In this document: positions 8,922 to 18,120 of the stretch, in pieces
How positions within the stretch are numbered: the stretch's first letter is position 1
Layout: every line of letters starts with the position of its first letter
Assembly (NCBI GenBank): GCA_034696485.1
Contig: JAQIWT010000135.1
Span: forward strand, 1 to 32,353
Reading direction: 5' to 3'
From: Isohypsibius dastychi
Taxonomy: Eukaryota > Tardigrada > Eutardigrada > Parachela > Isohypsibiidae
DNA: 32,353 bases
Notes under the pieces: model-generated
What the model was told of the DNA's origin: nothing
What the model saw: only the letters and a program-made list of their open reading frames with translations
Database searches by the model: none
Translations under genes and position numbers: made by a program

Positions 8922-10543
8922 TTAACGTAAATTCAATATGCGCATTTGACGATCACAAAGCGAAAATCGCTTGACAACATCATCATCCTCATCAACGTTA
9001 ACAACCCATAACACATCGATAAGAATGAAGAGCTGAATCAACATTAAACAGACCTCAAAACACGCAGCCAGGAAACGAAATTTGAATACATTGATAACAT
9101 CGTATGGGCAGAATAAATTCGCGTGGCGCACTGAATACGTTTTCGAACCGGCAGCATGATCAATTCACGGTCATGGTCAACAGCACGCGATCTGAGTATT
9201 CCCAAACTGATGTCATTTGCTTCCAATTTTCTCGACGGAGTTTTATAGAACAAACGACGAATGAACCCTACGCGAGGGTGATAGTGTTCAAGAGGATCCA
9301 ACCCACTTCAGAACATTATATGAAGAAAAGATGGCACAGGAGCAGGAATCTTTCTCAAGCTGGTTCTAACAAGTTGCCGCACCAAAGTTATAAGGGAAAC
9401 AGCTCTACTTTGACATAAAGCCGGTAACCCCCACGCTACATCTGGCTGTTCCAATTCCACAACAGGGACTTGGTGCAATGATGACTACAATGGGATACAA
9501 ACATTCCTGAATACATCTTCAACTCCCTCCAAAAAGGAACGCGTCTTCCTTTCGTAATCTGAACACCTTGTCCGCTCATTATGATCGTGATTATGATGGG
9601 CACGCATATAATAGAGCCCAGCAACATCCGGGCAACTTTCTTGATCGAGAACTGCAGCAAACCAGTGAATCTGATAATCACGCAGAACAGCCATCGCCAT
9701 CGCCTGCAGATCACTGAGCTCATGACGAGGCAAATCACCCTATATTAAAACACTCAATAAACAAAAGCCATTATAAGCCAACAGAATTATAAACTCACCA
9801 CCGAAAATGAACCACTCCCAAAACATTAGCAATAGAACATGCACTTTGCTCATAACAAAAAATATAACAAGTTGGTATTTCTTCCCGAGACACTACACGC
9901 TCAAGATAAGCTATCATATACGGCTCAGCCTCCAACTCATATTTGATGTCACGAATTCACTTCGACAGATATTGTGCGGTAAACAATCTCGGCGAGTCAA
10001 AATAACCTGTTTGAGGAGAAAAAACTCCTTGGCCACCGAACACTGACAATTTTCCTGATTCCGAAATGGCAGTCAAATGAAACAAAACTTCGGATAAGAT
10101 TTCTGGACAACGCCACCGTGAAAACCCGGCACAGATTCCGGAAACAAATAGATGGAAGCTCTCAGTGCTACCGCATCATCGTCAACACTAGGAAAAATGT
10201 CATCTCCCTGCCGAAAGCACTTGATACTATCAACCTCCTCAAGTTGTCGCAAAATGCGAGTCACTCCAACTGTCAAATTCCGTTCGAGGGGAACACGAAA
10301 CATACCACTTAAAGGTTGCGTGGAACAATTCATATTGTTTGAACGATCAGAACACACCCACGGCGGCAGCTGACTATGGCGATGTGGCAATGAGTTACCA
10401 TCAACCTTGAACCAAGCACAGGCCATTGTAGGAATAAAGATTAACCATTGGGCGACACACCGTTTGTAAGTCACACTGATAACATAGAGAACTTTCAATC
10501 GATGTAGTAACATGCTCAAAAATTTCGAACATTCCTCCAGCAA
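8922..10543 (-). pseudogene. Unidentified gene, tandem copy A
   Basis: About 1.6 kb of minus-strand coding character. From the 5' end: NLTVGVTRILRQLEEVDSIK and DDAVALRASIYLFPES (10543-10073); a shifted frame with SVFGGQGVFSPQTGYFDSPR, one TGA and PYMIAYLERVVSREEIPTCY; an intron (9740-9798); then GDLPRHELSDLQAMAMAVLR, a His-rich HHNHDHNE and FLEGVEDVF. After two in-frame stops, coding character continues through SRKLEANDISLGILRS, then a frame change into a hydrophobic stretch ending with acidic VDEDDD. After splicing, the junction is one base short of the frame seen in copy B. I cannot name the family. Alternating helices and the His-rich patch are the only visible features. Confidence 0.45.
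9740..9798 (-). other. Predicted 59-nt intron in copy A
   Basis: Minus strand: donor GTGAGTTT at 9798, acceptor TTTTAATATAG ending at 9740. Same position as the copy B intron, between the H-F-x-W and G-D-(L/I) residues. Confidence 0.55.
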
Positions 10544-11190
10544 TACATTCGTTTCCCGATAACATCATTAAGTGTGCCACTCAACATTAAGCATTATTAT
10601 CGAAACGTATATTCGCCCACTAATAACATCATTACCAGCATAATGTATGCACTTGGATGACATCACGCAAGACCAAACTATAATACGCACACATAAACCG
10701 AACAAATCGATTCCATAATATTGAATCAACTCACCTTTTTTTTCATTATCAACAGTCTAATGAAACTTATACAAAACCATAAATAGAAAAATAATTTTAT
10801 GAAATGAAAAGATACACTACTGCAAAATCACCTACACTTGATATCAACCCATTTCTTCAGTTAAGCAATGAAATTTAGTATAACATTTTCACACTTTCAC
10901 ATCACAAGCCACATGAATACGAAACACCAGTGAACGAACGAGGAAAATTTGAATAGTAAGGGCAAAATCAAACCGACGTTAATAACATTGAAAACACGTA
11001 TTCAGGTCTCCAACCAATTCCTACTGTTACTCCAAACCCCGCAAGTCATTTTCGTGTGTTACTATACTACATAGGTGGTATTCTTTATGAACGCGACAAT
11101 TTCAAATGGTTTGACGAATCAAACTCAGGCACGGGAAGAAACGTTTTTCTCAAAACTTGAATTGAATCAAAAAAAATTTAAATTTTTGGA
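10544..11190. other. AT-rich non-coding spacer
   Basis: No open frame with recognisable content. Contains runs of A/T and the imperfectly repeated word 'aataacatcatta'. It separates the minus-strand tandem genes from the plus-strand capsid relic, so it could hold divergent promoters, but no specific element was identified. Confidence 0.3.
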
Positions 11191-11897
11191 ATACTGAATC
11201 ATGAGTTGTTCTTCTCTCCGAGTCTTGTGCCTCCCGGACTACGAACGCTCATTAAACTTTACCGAAAAGTTCACAATTTCGGACCCATGTGCGATAATGC
11301 AGCTGCTGAATTCCGGGTGATTATAAGTTAGACTTGCTTGCGTGTGAAGAACCTCGAACTAAGCCCAAAAAACTTGGCTGAAATCAATAAAGAAGAAATC
11401 TTCTCGAACAGCCCTACATGCCACATATTTCCGAGATCATATCTCCTTGATCGTCAGTTAGTGCCCGGTGCACGAACTTATTCCATCGAAAACTATTTCC
11501 CAAGAAAGCGTTCGGCGGCAAAAGTTTTGCTCGTTCCAATCCCGCATAATGCACATGTTGGGTACTACAGTAAACACCCGCTTAATTATAAAACCCACGG
11601 TCAGGAGGAGATTTCCTTGACTGTCGACTACCAAACGGCTGGAGACATCATTGACCAAGAGAAAAAGATCCACGTCCAGCTCTATGACGGGGTGGCATCT
11701 GGAATCGGGACTCCTGGATACAACAACGACGTTCTTAAAGCAGGTTAGGCCATTGTTCCTTACGAACACCTTTTGACCGGATATGCCTTTTCTCCTTTCG
11801 AATTATGCCCTTCCCAACTCTTTTTGACATCCAAACTCTGCAAGTCAGATATGTGGATGTAGAATTGCACTTCAAGAGAGCGCTGACAGTCCCTTGA
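11191..11897 (+). pseudogene. Polinton/Maverick-type jelly-roll capsid protein (C-terminal half, broken)
   Basis: Structural protein of virus-like Polinton/Maverick (adintovirus-type) elements. One frame, interrupted by a TAG at 11329 and a TAG at 11746, reads TLIKLYRKVHNFGPMCDN, AAAEFRVIIS, CLRVKNLELSPKNLAEIN, RTYSIENYFPRKRSAAKVLL, HNAHVGYYSKHPLNYK, EEISLTVDYQ and HLLTGYAFSPFELCPS. A shifted frame ends in VDVELHFKRALTVP. This order fits the family of proteins typified by nematode F54H12.2: a conserved L-x-V-x(2)-x-L-S-P segment, a block ending G-x(4)-NP-x-NY/F, a strand with L-T-V-D, a GY-x-x-x-x-F-x-L segment, and a final L-x-F-x-x-A-L strand. The N-terminal half is missing. It lies directly upstream of a polymerase relic on the same strand, which supports the assignment. 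Double jelly-roll identity is inferred from the family. Confidence 0.55.
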
Positions 11898-11999
11898 ATT
11901 TCTATATTTCCTTGAAACTTCTCACATATTTCATATTGATAAAAATCGACGTATGAGTTAAATCATTTAATTGAGTGTTGTTGTTTTTACAATAAAAAG

Positions 12000-12249
12000 A
12001 TGGATAAACTGGGAAACTTGTATGTTGTTTGTGGGAACCTCAGAGAAGTTATCGATTCATATCTTGAAACAAAGCAAAACTGAGTCTCTTTTAGCGCGCG
12101 AAAAGATCCTGGAGCTATCTTTGGAAGATGGTGAGGAACGTGATAATGGTCTGGCTATCGACTCTGCAAAAACTTATGAGCTGAGAAGAGAAGTATCTGA
12201 ACGGTTGATGACGAAAATTTCGCTCTCTGAAGCTATGATCCGGAAATGA
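12000..12249 (+). pseudogene. Small unidentified frame before the polymerase
   Basis: The ATG at 12000 reads MDKLGNLYVVCGNLREVIDS, then hits a TGA at 12081. The neighbouring frame stays open to 12249 with ILELSLEDGEERDNGLA and ELRREVSERLMTKISLSEA, a charged helical segment. Its TGA overlaps the next ATG (ATGA at 12246-12249). It may be the decayed N-terminal extension of the polymerase frame or a separate small gene. There is no known motif. Confidence 0.3.
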
Positions 12250-13105
12250 AGCTGAAAACCATCGATCTGAACGGTTTGGATCAAGTTCTTAGAGTTCTGC
12301 TCAGGCCATTTGATCATTTGCTCTAACAAGGAACCATGGATACTCAGAAGGACGATTTGATCTGTATTGTTCTTCAGAGTGACCAGCTTTCAAGACCCAT
12401 TTCGGTTCGAACTACGAGAAAACAAGATCTGAATGCAAAAATGTTGTGCATGCAACTGTATTGCAGAGTTACGGAGCATACAGTATTCAGCACCCCACAC
12501 TGATCAACGTTACCAAAGTTGCTGCTTTGTCAGAGGCTGGTGCTATTACTCGAATGGAACGTAACAAAGCGCTATTCTCTCAACATCCCCGCAGTAGGAA
12601 GTCAGTGGTGCAAATTTAAAAAGACGGACTCTGTTCAGCACGGTCGCTTGTAGTCGAAGAAGCAATCGCAGATGGAATCGCTGACAAGGAAGACAGAACA
12701 GAGTGGCACAGCCCAACTAGATCCGACCTGAAGAAAGCACTCCAGTATAAACAAGCAATCGAATTATGTGAGATGGTCGGGATAAGACCAGGCCCAGAGA
12801 GTCTCGATCAGTTACCGATTTTTCAGGCTTCTCCCAATGGGTAGCAGATCAAGGTTTCAGCGAGCGGAAACCGAGCAAATGAGGTGTTTTGTGGACCAGA
12901 CAGAAAGAAAAATATTGATTCAATCCTGCATCAGAATCATCTTTCTGTAATACGTAAACTCGGACCGTTCGTTAATAAGCAAAAGCTTTTTTGAGAGCTG
13001 ATTTTGAAAGCTTACCATCATTTGCATTTTTGTCCTCAAGATCTCATATCACCAAACCCCGTCATGCCTACCATATCGCAAAATTCTCATTACTGAGTTA
13101 TCTTC
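12246..13105 (+). pseudogene. Protein-primed family B DNA polymerase, N-terminal region (Polinton/adintovirus type, broken)
   Basis: This is the region that precedes the exonuclease and polymerase domains in Polinton-type pPolB proteins. Blocks in order: MKLKTIDLNGLDQVLRVLLR; DDLICIVLQSDQL with PISVRTTRKQDLNAK; VLQSYGAYSIQHPTLINVTK; KDGLCSARSLVVEEAIADG; AIELCEMVGIRPGPESLDQL then PIFQ; QIKVSASG; and HQNHLSVIRKLGPFVNKQK, corresponding to the conserved H-x-x-VI segment. A zinc-finger-like stretch with KAYHHLHFCPQDL follows. At least three frame changes and three stops break it. The family pattern (VLQS, then D-x-LC-x-AR-x-L-V, then an 'F-Q' segment, then H-x-V-I and a C/H finger) is recognised from general knowledge. 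No exonuclease or palm follows on this strand. Confidence 0.6.
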
Positions 13106-13224
13106 AAGCAACCACGCGACATAAGTCAGATCATCGACGCGCAAATGCATCCTGGCTGCTCTCGTGGTTTCATCACGGCATATAATAAAGCGAGTTTTCG
13201 TTTTTTTGCGCAAATTTTTGCACG

Positions 13225-13425
13225 ATGGGCTTCGCGTTTCCGAGACTAGTAACAGTTACCGAAAAGAGCCAGGTCAAGCCCAGAGAAAAAATTCATCTTA
13301 TGAAAGATTCAGCATTGTTTGTGGATCATGGTTTTGGAAATCATGATCATGGTTTTGCTGAAGCTCGTCAGATAATTGATAAATGTCTCCGGTTGTTCCC
13401 CGGTCTAGATGAGGCTGCATATTGA
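13225..13425 (+). CDS. Unidentified 66-residue frame
   Basis: The ATG at 13225 begins MGFAFPRLVTVTEKSQVKPR, then DSALFVDHGFGNHDHGFAEA and IIDKCLRLFPGLDEAAY. A TATAATAAAG motif lies about 35 bases upstream. There is a short imperfect internal repeat (DHGFGN/DHGFAE). After the stop, the same frame still reads EAYQNVFTHQT, so the gene may be longer and truncated by mutation. It lies in the position of a Polinton accessory gene, but the family is not recognised. Confidence 0.3.
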   Translation: MGFAFPRLVTVTEKSQVKPREKIHLMKDSALFVDHGFGNHDHGFAEARQIIDKCLRLFPGLDEAAY

Positions 13426-13674
13426 GAAGCTTATCAGAATGTTTTCACTCACCAGACCTCGTATTGAGAGCAAAATATTCCAAGAGATAGAACAATAACC
13501 GCCGTCGGCTATATCTGGTGTCCAAAGTTTCGCATTCATGACTTAACCGAAATTTCAGGATTAATTAACTTAATTTAACTTTAACTTTATTCTCATTTAA
13601 CTTTTACTAAACTTCAGGATTAATTAATTTGTAAGGCAATCGACACCTGATCTCTGAAGTTCGTGCGCTCAAAT

Positions 13675-13932
13675 ATGATGAGTGAGCTTCTGTGCAACGC
13701 AGGAGAATATCGAACACGACGAGCCAGAAGATTGGATCAAACAAGCTACCGGTACTTTGAACCTTCAGAGATCGATGTATCGCTGGGAACGTTATGTTTG
13801 AACCACGCTTCACGACTGAAAGATGTTGCAGATGAGGATGACAAAATAAATCATGATGCTGATTTCATGACGGCGTTCTTGGCAATTCACGCCTTCTCAA
13901 ACAAAACGGTTGAATGGCTCGGCTCCTACTGA
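13675..13932 (+). CDS. Unidentified 85-residue acidic frame
   Basis: ATG at 13675 (a second ATG follows immediately). The protein begins MMSELLCNAGEYRTRRARRL, continues YRYFEPSEIDVSLGTLCLNH and ends FLAIHAFSNKTVEWLGSY. The middle is acidic (DVADEDDKINHDAD). No motif is recognised. It is preceded by two copies of TTCAGGATTAATTAA (about 13554 and 13613), a 59-base spaced direct repeat. It is intact, unlike the polymerase relic next to it. Confidence 0.35.
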   Translation: MMSELLCNAGEYRTRRARRLDQTSYRYFEPSEIDVSLGTLCLNHASRLKDVADEDDKINHDADFMTAFLAIHAFSNKTVEWLGSY

Positions 13933-14368
13933 GCCATTTGTTGCTGCATCATTATCAGTCAACTTGCCCATTTGTTAGAAAATATATGACCCCGTTGGCC
14001 CCATCGCTGTCTGATCGTTAGGGACATAGGGGTGCCATTGTTGACCAACGTTGTCTGGTTTACTTAAGGGTAATGAAAAATAAAATCCATTTCTGGCCAA
14101 CTAAGAAAGAATTCTACTCCTCATCATTAAGAAGAAGTATACTCCCGGTTATCACAATAAATATCTGCTACGAACGGTGAATATAAGAATAACATTTATT
14201 TTTCCTTATGTCCACGTACGTTCACAAATTTATTGGAATTTAAACTGGAAAAAACAACTGATATATTTATTCTAATTAAGATGAAGTGTAACCGTTCCAC
14301 GCTTTTCTGAAACGAACCATTCTGTTTTGATTGACATCATCGTGTCGCCATCTTGGTTTTGAACGACG
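13933..14368. other. AT-rich non-coding spacer
   Basis: Lies between plus-strand and minus-strand relics of the Polinton-like region, where transcription converges. No terminal repeat or gene was recognised. Confidence 0.3.
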
Positions 14369-14796
14369 TCACTGTTTTCGCAGATGCGCCAAAACAAGTT
14401 GCAAAATTTTTTTGGTTTGCCCATAAACGCTATTTGTAGACCTTGTGACATGACAGCAATCCGCTCTCAACTCGAGAACTACCACCTGAACCTCTGTACG
14501 AAAATCCAACGTTTTAAACACTTTCGCCACATAACCAAAAATGCTTTCCGGCATCTTATGAGTCAATTCGCATGAATTATAGTACATTAATTCAAGAGTC
14601 CCCGCTCTTGAAGAGCACACCGGTAGGAATTCGAGCCTTCTGCAACGCTGAAAGCTTTGCCAGGTTACGTATACCTGTCGATAATCAATGTAGTACACGC
14701 CATCGGAGCTGACAACTTCACTTCTATGCTCAAATCGTCTTGAAACTAATCTATGAGCTTCCATATCATTAAAAATAAACTGCCCTGATAGGTATG
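14369..14796 (-). CDS. Unidentified frame, about 142 codons, in the Polinton-like region
   Basis: Minus strand, open from about 14796, with an ATG at 14764. Reads FIFNDMEAHRLVSRRFEHRS, then VYYIDYRQVYVTWQSF, RAGTLELMYYNSCELTHKMP and VQVVVLELRADCCHV. The alternation of short beta-like hydrophobic stretches with charged turns would suit a beta-rich structural protein, but no conserved motif is recognised. The position, downstream of polymerase C-terminal coding on the same strand, would suit a late structural gene. That is inference from neighbourhood only. Confidence 0.4.
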
Positions 14797-14961
14797 CGCA
14801 ATTTTCAGAATTCCGCTCGAGGAGACTGAGTTATCTGTTTGAAACATTCAGATCTGAAAATGCTGTCGCCAACAATTGGGCTTGTTTATTTCGGATCTGC
14901 TAGACATTTGAAAACAACAAATGCACTTCAAGAGCTCATCATTGGGTTTTGTTCTAAGATT

Positions 14962-15210
14962 CTAACCGTCGATGACATCATATGAACCAGCGTGAGGCTC
15001 AACGAAAAAAACGTTGTTGTATTCTAGCAAATTTTCTACCTGATATGCGAAAACTGCTGACTGGACAGTGGATAACGATTTGTGAAGTAAACAACAATTG
15101 AATGAACTGTCCATCGGATATTCGGAAAGTGTGGCATGTAGCGCGAATGATGACCTAGTCAGGAGAGAGCGTAATGACAGTAATCTGACTTCGGGAAAAA
15201 ACGGTTTCAT
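14962..15210 (-). CDS. Unidentified frame, 82 codons
   Basis: Minus strand. Contains SFNCCLLHKSLSTVQSAVFA, YQVENLLEYNNVFFVEPHAG and SYDVIDG before the stop. Coding character continues past the stop (LRTKPNDELLKCICC), which suggests one gene broken by a nonsense change, perhaps joined to the frame at 14369-14796. Family not recognised. Confidence 0.3.
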   Translation of the reverse strand: MKPFFPEVRLLSLRSLLTRSSFALHATLSEYPMDSSFNCCLLHKSLSTVQSAVFAYQVENLLEYNNVFFVEPHAGSYDVIDG

Positions 15211-15397
15211 GAGTATTGATTGTCCGCAAACGGTATTCTAGAGATCCGTCTCCAAAATATTCCTCCAGTGGTCTGTCAGTGGTCATTAATAAGACCAGAG
15301 TCGCGGTCAATGACAATGTCGGGATGATCCAGCAAGTGATTCAGAATATTCCTCCAATTTAGTTGATAAGTTACCGGAACATCGCTCATCACACGTT

Positions 15398-15981
15398 TCA
15401 CTGAGTCTCTTCTTTCCCAAAATTAACAGCATCCGGACTGCAGAGGAAGTTCGTTTGCGTCTCTAATTTCCTTCCTGGTTTTGAAATCCCCGTCTTCTTC
15501 TTGTTCCGTCTTTTTAAGACTTTTCTCCACATTTGAGTCTCTTTTGGCTTCCTCTTCTTTTGGCTGCGTCTTTCGAGTTTCACCATCGCTGAATATATTG
15601 GAAAGGCCGATAGTTTCGATGTCGATGGTTGGCTTACTGCCTGAATTTCCCTCGATCGCTCACTGACCTGAAGCATGTTTGAGGAATGAAAATTCCTTTA
15701 CAAGTTGAACAAAGAGTTTTTGTTCAACGTTGTAAGGGTGCGAGGAACGGTTCAGAACTTCATTCATCCGCTGACGGATCGGATTCAGTTCTATTGCGCT
15801 CGGGCGAATACCCTATCAAAGGTCCGCAAGTATAGTCTCTTGTAGGTCCTGCGTAAGTGGATAGTATTTGTTTTGATGTGCTGGCATCAGGAGAGTGATC
15901 AAGTAGCGCATTGCCAAAAAGTCTCAAAATTGATATGGTGCGGCGACGGTTTGTCACCATGGCTTGCTTTTGGTCGGCCAA
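15398..15981 (-). pseudogene. Possible Polinton virion-associated basic protein (broken)
   Basis: Minus strand, three overlapping frames. The middle frame shows QRMNEVLNRSSHPYNVEQKL then FVQLVKEFSFLKHA. This resembles the short 'ID..M.eiL.....s..EKL.LY.q.L..YL.L' segment that I associate with a small capsid-neighbouring gene of Polinton/adintovirus elements. The downstream frame is very basic (RRSQKKRKPKETQMWRKVLK), as expected for a DNA-packaging or core protein. The upstream frame (15981-15760) is Ser/Thr-rich. Frame changes mean it is broken. The assignment is tentative; a lysine-rich chance frame or a gag-like nucleic-acid-binding protein are alternatives. Confidence 0.3.
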
Positions 15982-16450
15982 CTTCTACAGAAATGGTCTG
16001 AGTGGTCTGAGCTGGTTCTTGCTGGATTACAAAACGAAGTGTCCCCCAGTCAAGGCACTCGATGCGATTTTAACAAAACCAGCAAGACACTCATTTGGGT
16101 TTGCCCGAAGTAGAACTCTACTAGTCTTACTTGGTTCCGTCAGAACTATCTACAGGTGTGGTCTTCTTTGCTGTGCATTAGAGGGCAACATCATTTCCAG
16201 ATGGTAATAAATCCGTGGTCATCAGGAAAAATACTTGAACGATAGCTTCACTGCGCACGACAGTCAGAGGCTACATCACAAATCAGATATGAGTATTATT
16301 TTTGAAATGCCGCATCGTGAGCGTGCAGTGTGTAAACGTGACACCACGATTAAGCAGACGCGAAAGGAGTCGAATCTGCTCGATCATACGAGGCAAGTGA
16401 AACGAGACGAAATATTTGCTATTCGAACTTGCCACGTAGTGATCATATAA
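15982..16450. other. No gene recognised
   Basis: A 98-codon plus frame (15911-16207) and a 71-codon plus frame (16235-16450) lack motifs. The minus strand shows a short coding-like piece (MIEQIRLLSRLLNRGVTFTH) near 16390 that may be an exon or relic of the surrounding minus-strand genes. Confidence 0.25.
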
Positions 16451-16696
16451 TTAAGCTCCCACAAACAAGAACTGGGTTGAGATGATAATGTTGGCTATCG
16501 AATGATGGGAGTGCACACGAAAAATTCTGATTTCAAGAATCTGGATCACGCCCAGCTCTTTGACAACAACTAATAAGTTTTTAACATTTTCAAAGATTCC
16601 GGGATTGCTAGATGCCAGTCGTCCTGATATCATCTTCACTTTCGGCTTGTCTGCAGAAGTTTGCGATGTAGCTCCTGAGCTGCACCACAATATCAA
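16451..16696 (-). CDS. Unidentified frame, about 80 codons
   Basis: Minus strand, beginning about 40 bases after the end of the polymerase frame. Reads KVKMISGRLASSNPGIFENV, KNLLVVVKELGVIQILEIRI and HSIANIIISTQF. It is regular, with a long beta/alpha hydrophobic pattern, and starts after the polymerase stop in a different frame. No known motif. Its place right behind the polymerase suggests an accessory gene of the same element. Confidence 0.35.
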   Translation of the reverse strand: MILWCSSGATSQTSADKPKVKMISGRLASSNPGIFENVKNLLVVVKELGVIQILEIRIFRVHSHHSIANIIISTQFLFVGA

Positions 16697-16736
16697 AGAA
16701 AATTTTCCGGCATCGAGGATAGTACTACCTTGAATT

Positions 16737-18120
16737 TCATTTTCTTTGTCTCTTTTCCTCCGGGGATTTTATTTTTTGATTGAATTCCAATCTCCTCCGT
16801 CCCACCACGAGGTAAAACTGTAAATGTGTAATAGAATTTGAAAGGTTCCGTCCTGATGTGGGGAAAATTTTCAGTAAAAATGATTGAATTTCATCAAGCA
16901 ACACCAGTCGCTCACCATACAAATCAGAGAGAACGCTGTTCTCAATCTCTTTACTCCTCATTTTATTTTTGGCGGAGATTGTACCCTTATTCACTCCGGT
17001 GATTGTTTTCTGTGTCGTTAAACTATGCCACTTCTCGGCTTGGCGTAGAAGACTGTGTTTTCGAATCTCCTCGTGGGCACTTTTGAATCCAATCACCGAC
17101 CTGGCCAAGCAGAGCTTAGACGATAATGCTGTGAAGTAGGTGTCGCAGTACTCTTCATCAAAAAGGCATGGGAAAAGCCGCAAGAGGGGCTATTCCGGCA
17201 AATTGGTTGCCGTTACCGACAAACTGTCCTTGTCGCTTTCATATTCCGCTCGAAAGTCTTCCCAAACAATCTCATCAATCGGTTAACCCGCTTTTTGCAT
17301 GTACAGGCTGTTGGTATCTACTGAATTCAAGGTATGTTGTGTGTTCAGTCTTCTGAATTAAAGATTTCTCACCGGTAAGGCACACCCGGTAGCGATTCCG
17401 TGGTACATATTTCACAAGTAAGGCAGAGTAGAATCCAAAAGGCGTAAATTCCCGTGGCCATAGACACAAAAACCGATTTATTTCGGAAGATTGCACCAAA
17501 CTGCGCGCTCCCCCATCTTGATTTCAAAAAACTCCTCTTTGAGGTCCTCAGAACTGACATAACGTGCCTGTCGGACGTTGACTGCATATCTGTTTTCGTT
17601 GGAAAATATGGTGGTAACGAAGTTTCTCTCGAAAACAACAGCCCTGCGCAAGAGAGAATGGTTTGAATAATCTAACAACCCGTATCTGCCAAAAACCTTC
17701 CATATGCTTTTTTCCCAAAAGTTTCAACATTTCACCGACAATTTCATTGTTTGTATCGGTATATGCGCGACAGCGTTGTGTGATGACTTCTTCACCAAAA
17801 ACCTTGAATCACGTAATGGACTGCCGTTGTAGCACTTGGTGGATTTTGTACACAATGAGCCCGTGGCGGACATAGACCTGAACAAGTGGCGTGGTAAGCA
17901 TAATTTTTTTCGCCTCCATCATTCCGCAGTGGGAACGACTTTCGCGGATGTTTCTGTTGGCCAACGTCAGATAATTCTGCATGTACTCTCGAACTTAAGA
18001 ACAGTCAATCATGACGTTCGGGTATATAAGGGTCGTTTCTGCGAAGAGATTGTGTAGATGGCTAGGTACGCGAATATTACAATCCAAAATACCAGATGAA
18101 TATTTTGAGTGCTGTTGATC
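16737..18120 (-). pseudogene. Family B DNA polymerase, palm to C-terminus (Polinton/adintovirus pPolB, broken)
   Basis: Minus strand, read downward from 18120. Motif A region: GILDCNIRVPSHLHNLF, matching G-x-x-EVD-x-x-YP-x-x-LH, with the catalytic Asp replaced by Asn. Then EKNYAYH and VYVRHGLIVYKIHQVLQ (the K-I-H-x-V-L segment). Motif B region: RCRAYTDTNNEIVGEMLKLL then GKKHMEG, where N-S-x-Y-G is expected. Next RYAVNVRQARYVSSEDLKEE, FFEIKMGERAVWCNLPK, and LVKYVPRNRYRVCLT. A 52-nt intron leads to VDTNSLYMQKAG (motif C). The C-terminal part shows YFTALSSKLCL, TGVNKGTISAKN and ENSVLSDLYGERLVLLDEIQ, the standard end of these enzymes. There are about four frameshifts and three stops. The exonuclease domain was not found upstream. 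Inactive. Confidence 0.7.
17321..17372 (-). other. Predicted 52-nt intron in polymerase motif C
   Basis: Minus strand: donor CCG|GTGAGAAA at 17372, acceptor TTGAATTCAG at 17321. Removal joins ...CGG GTG TGC CTT ACC G to TA GAT ACC AAC, giving V-C-L-T-V-D-T-N-S-L-Y-M. 52 is not a multiple of three, and the flanking frames agree only after removal. An insertion in a decayed copy is the alternative. Confidence 0.55.

Noticed and set aside
15911-16207. 98-codon plus-strand frame
   Set aside because: Antisense to the minus-strand gene relic with better coding features; no motif.
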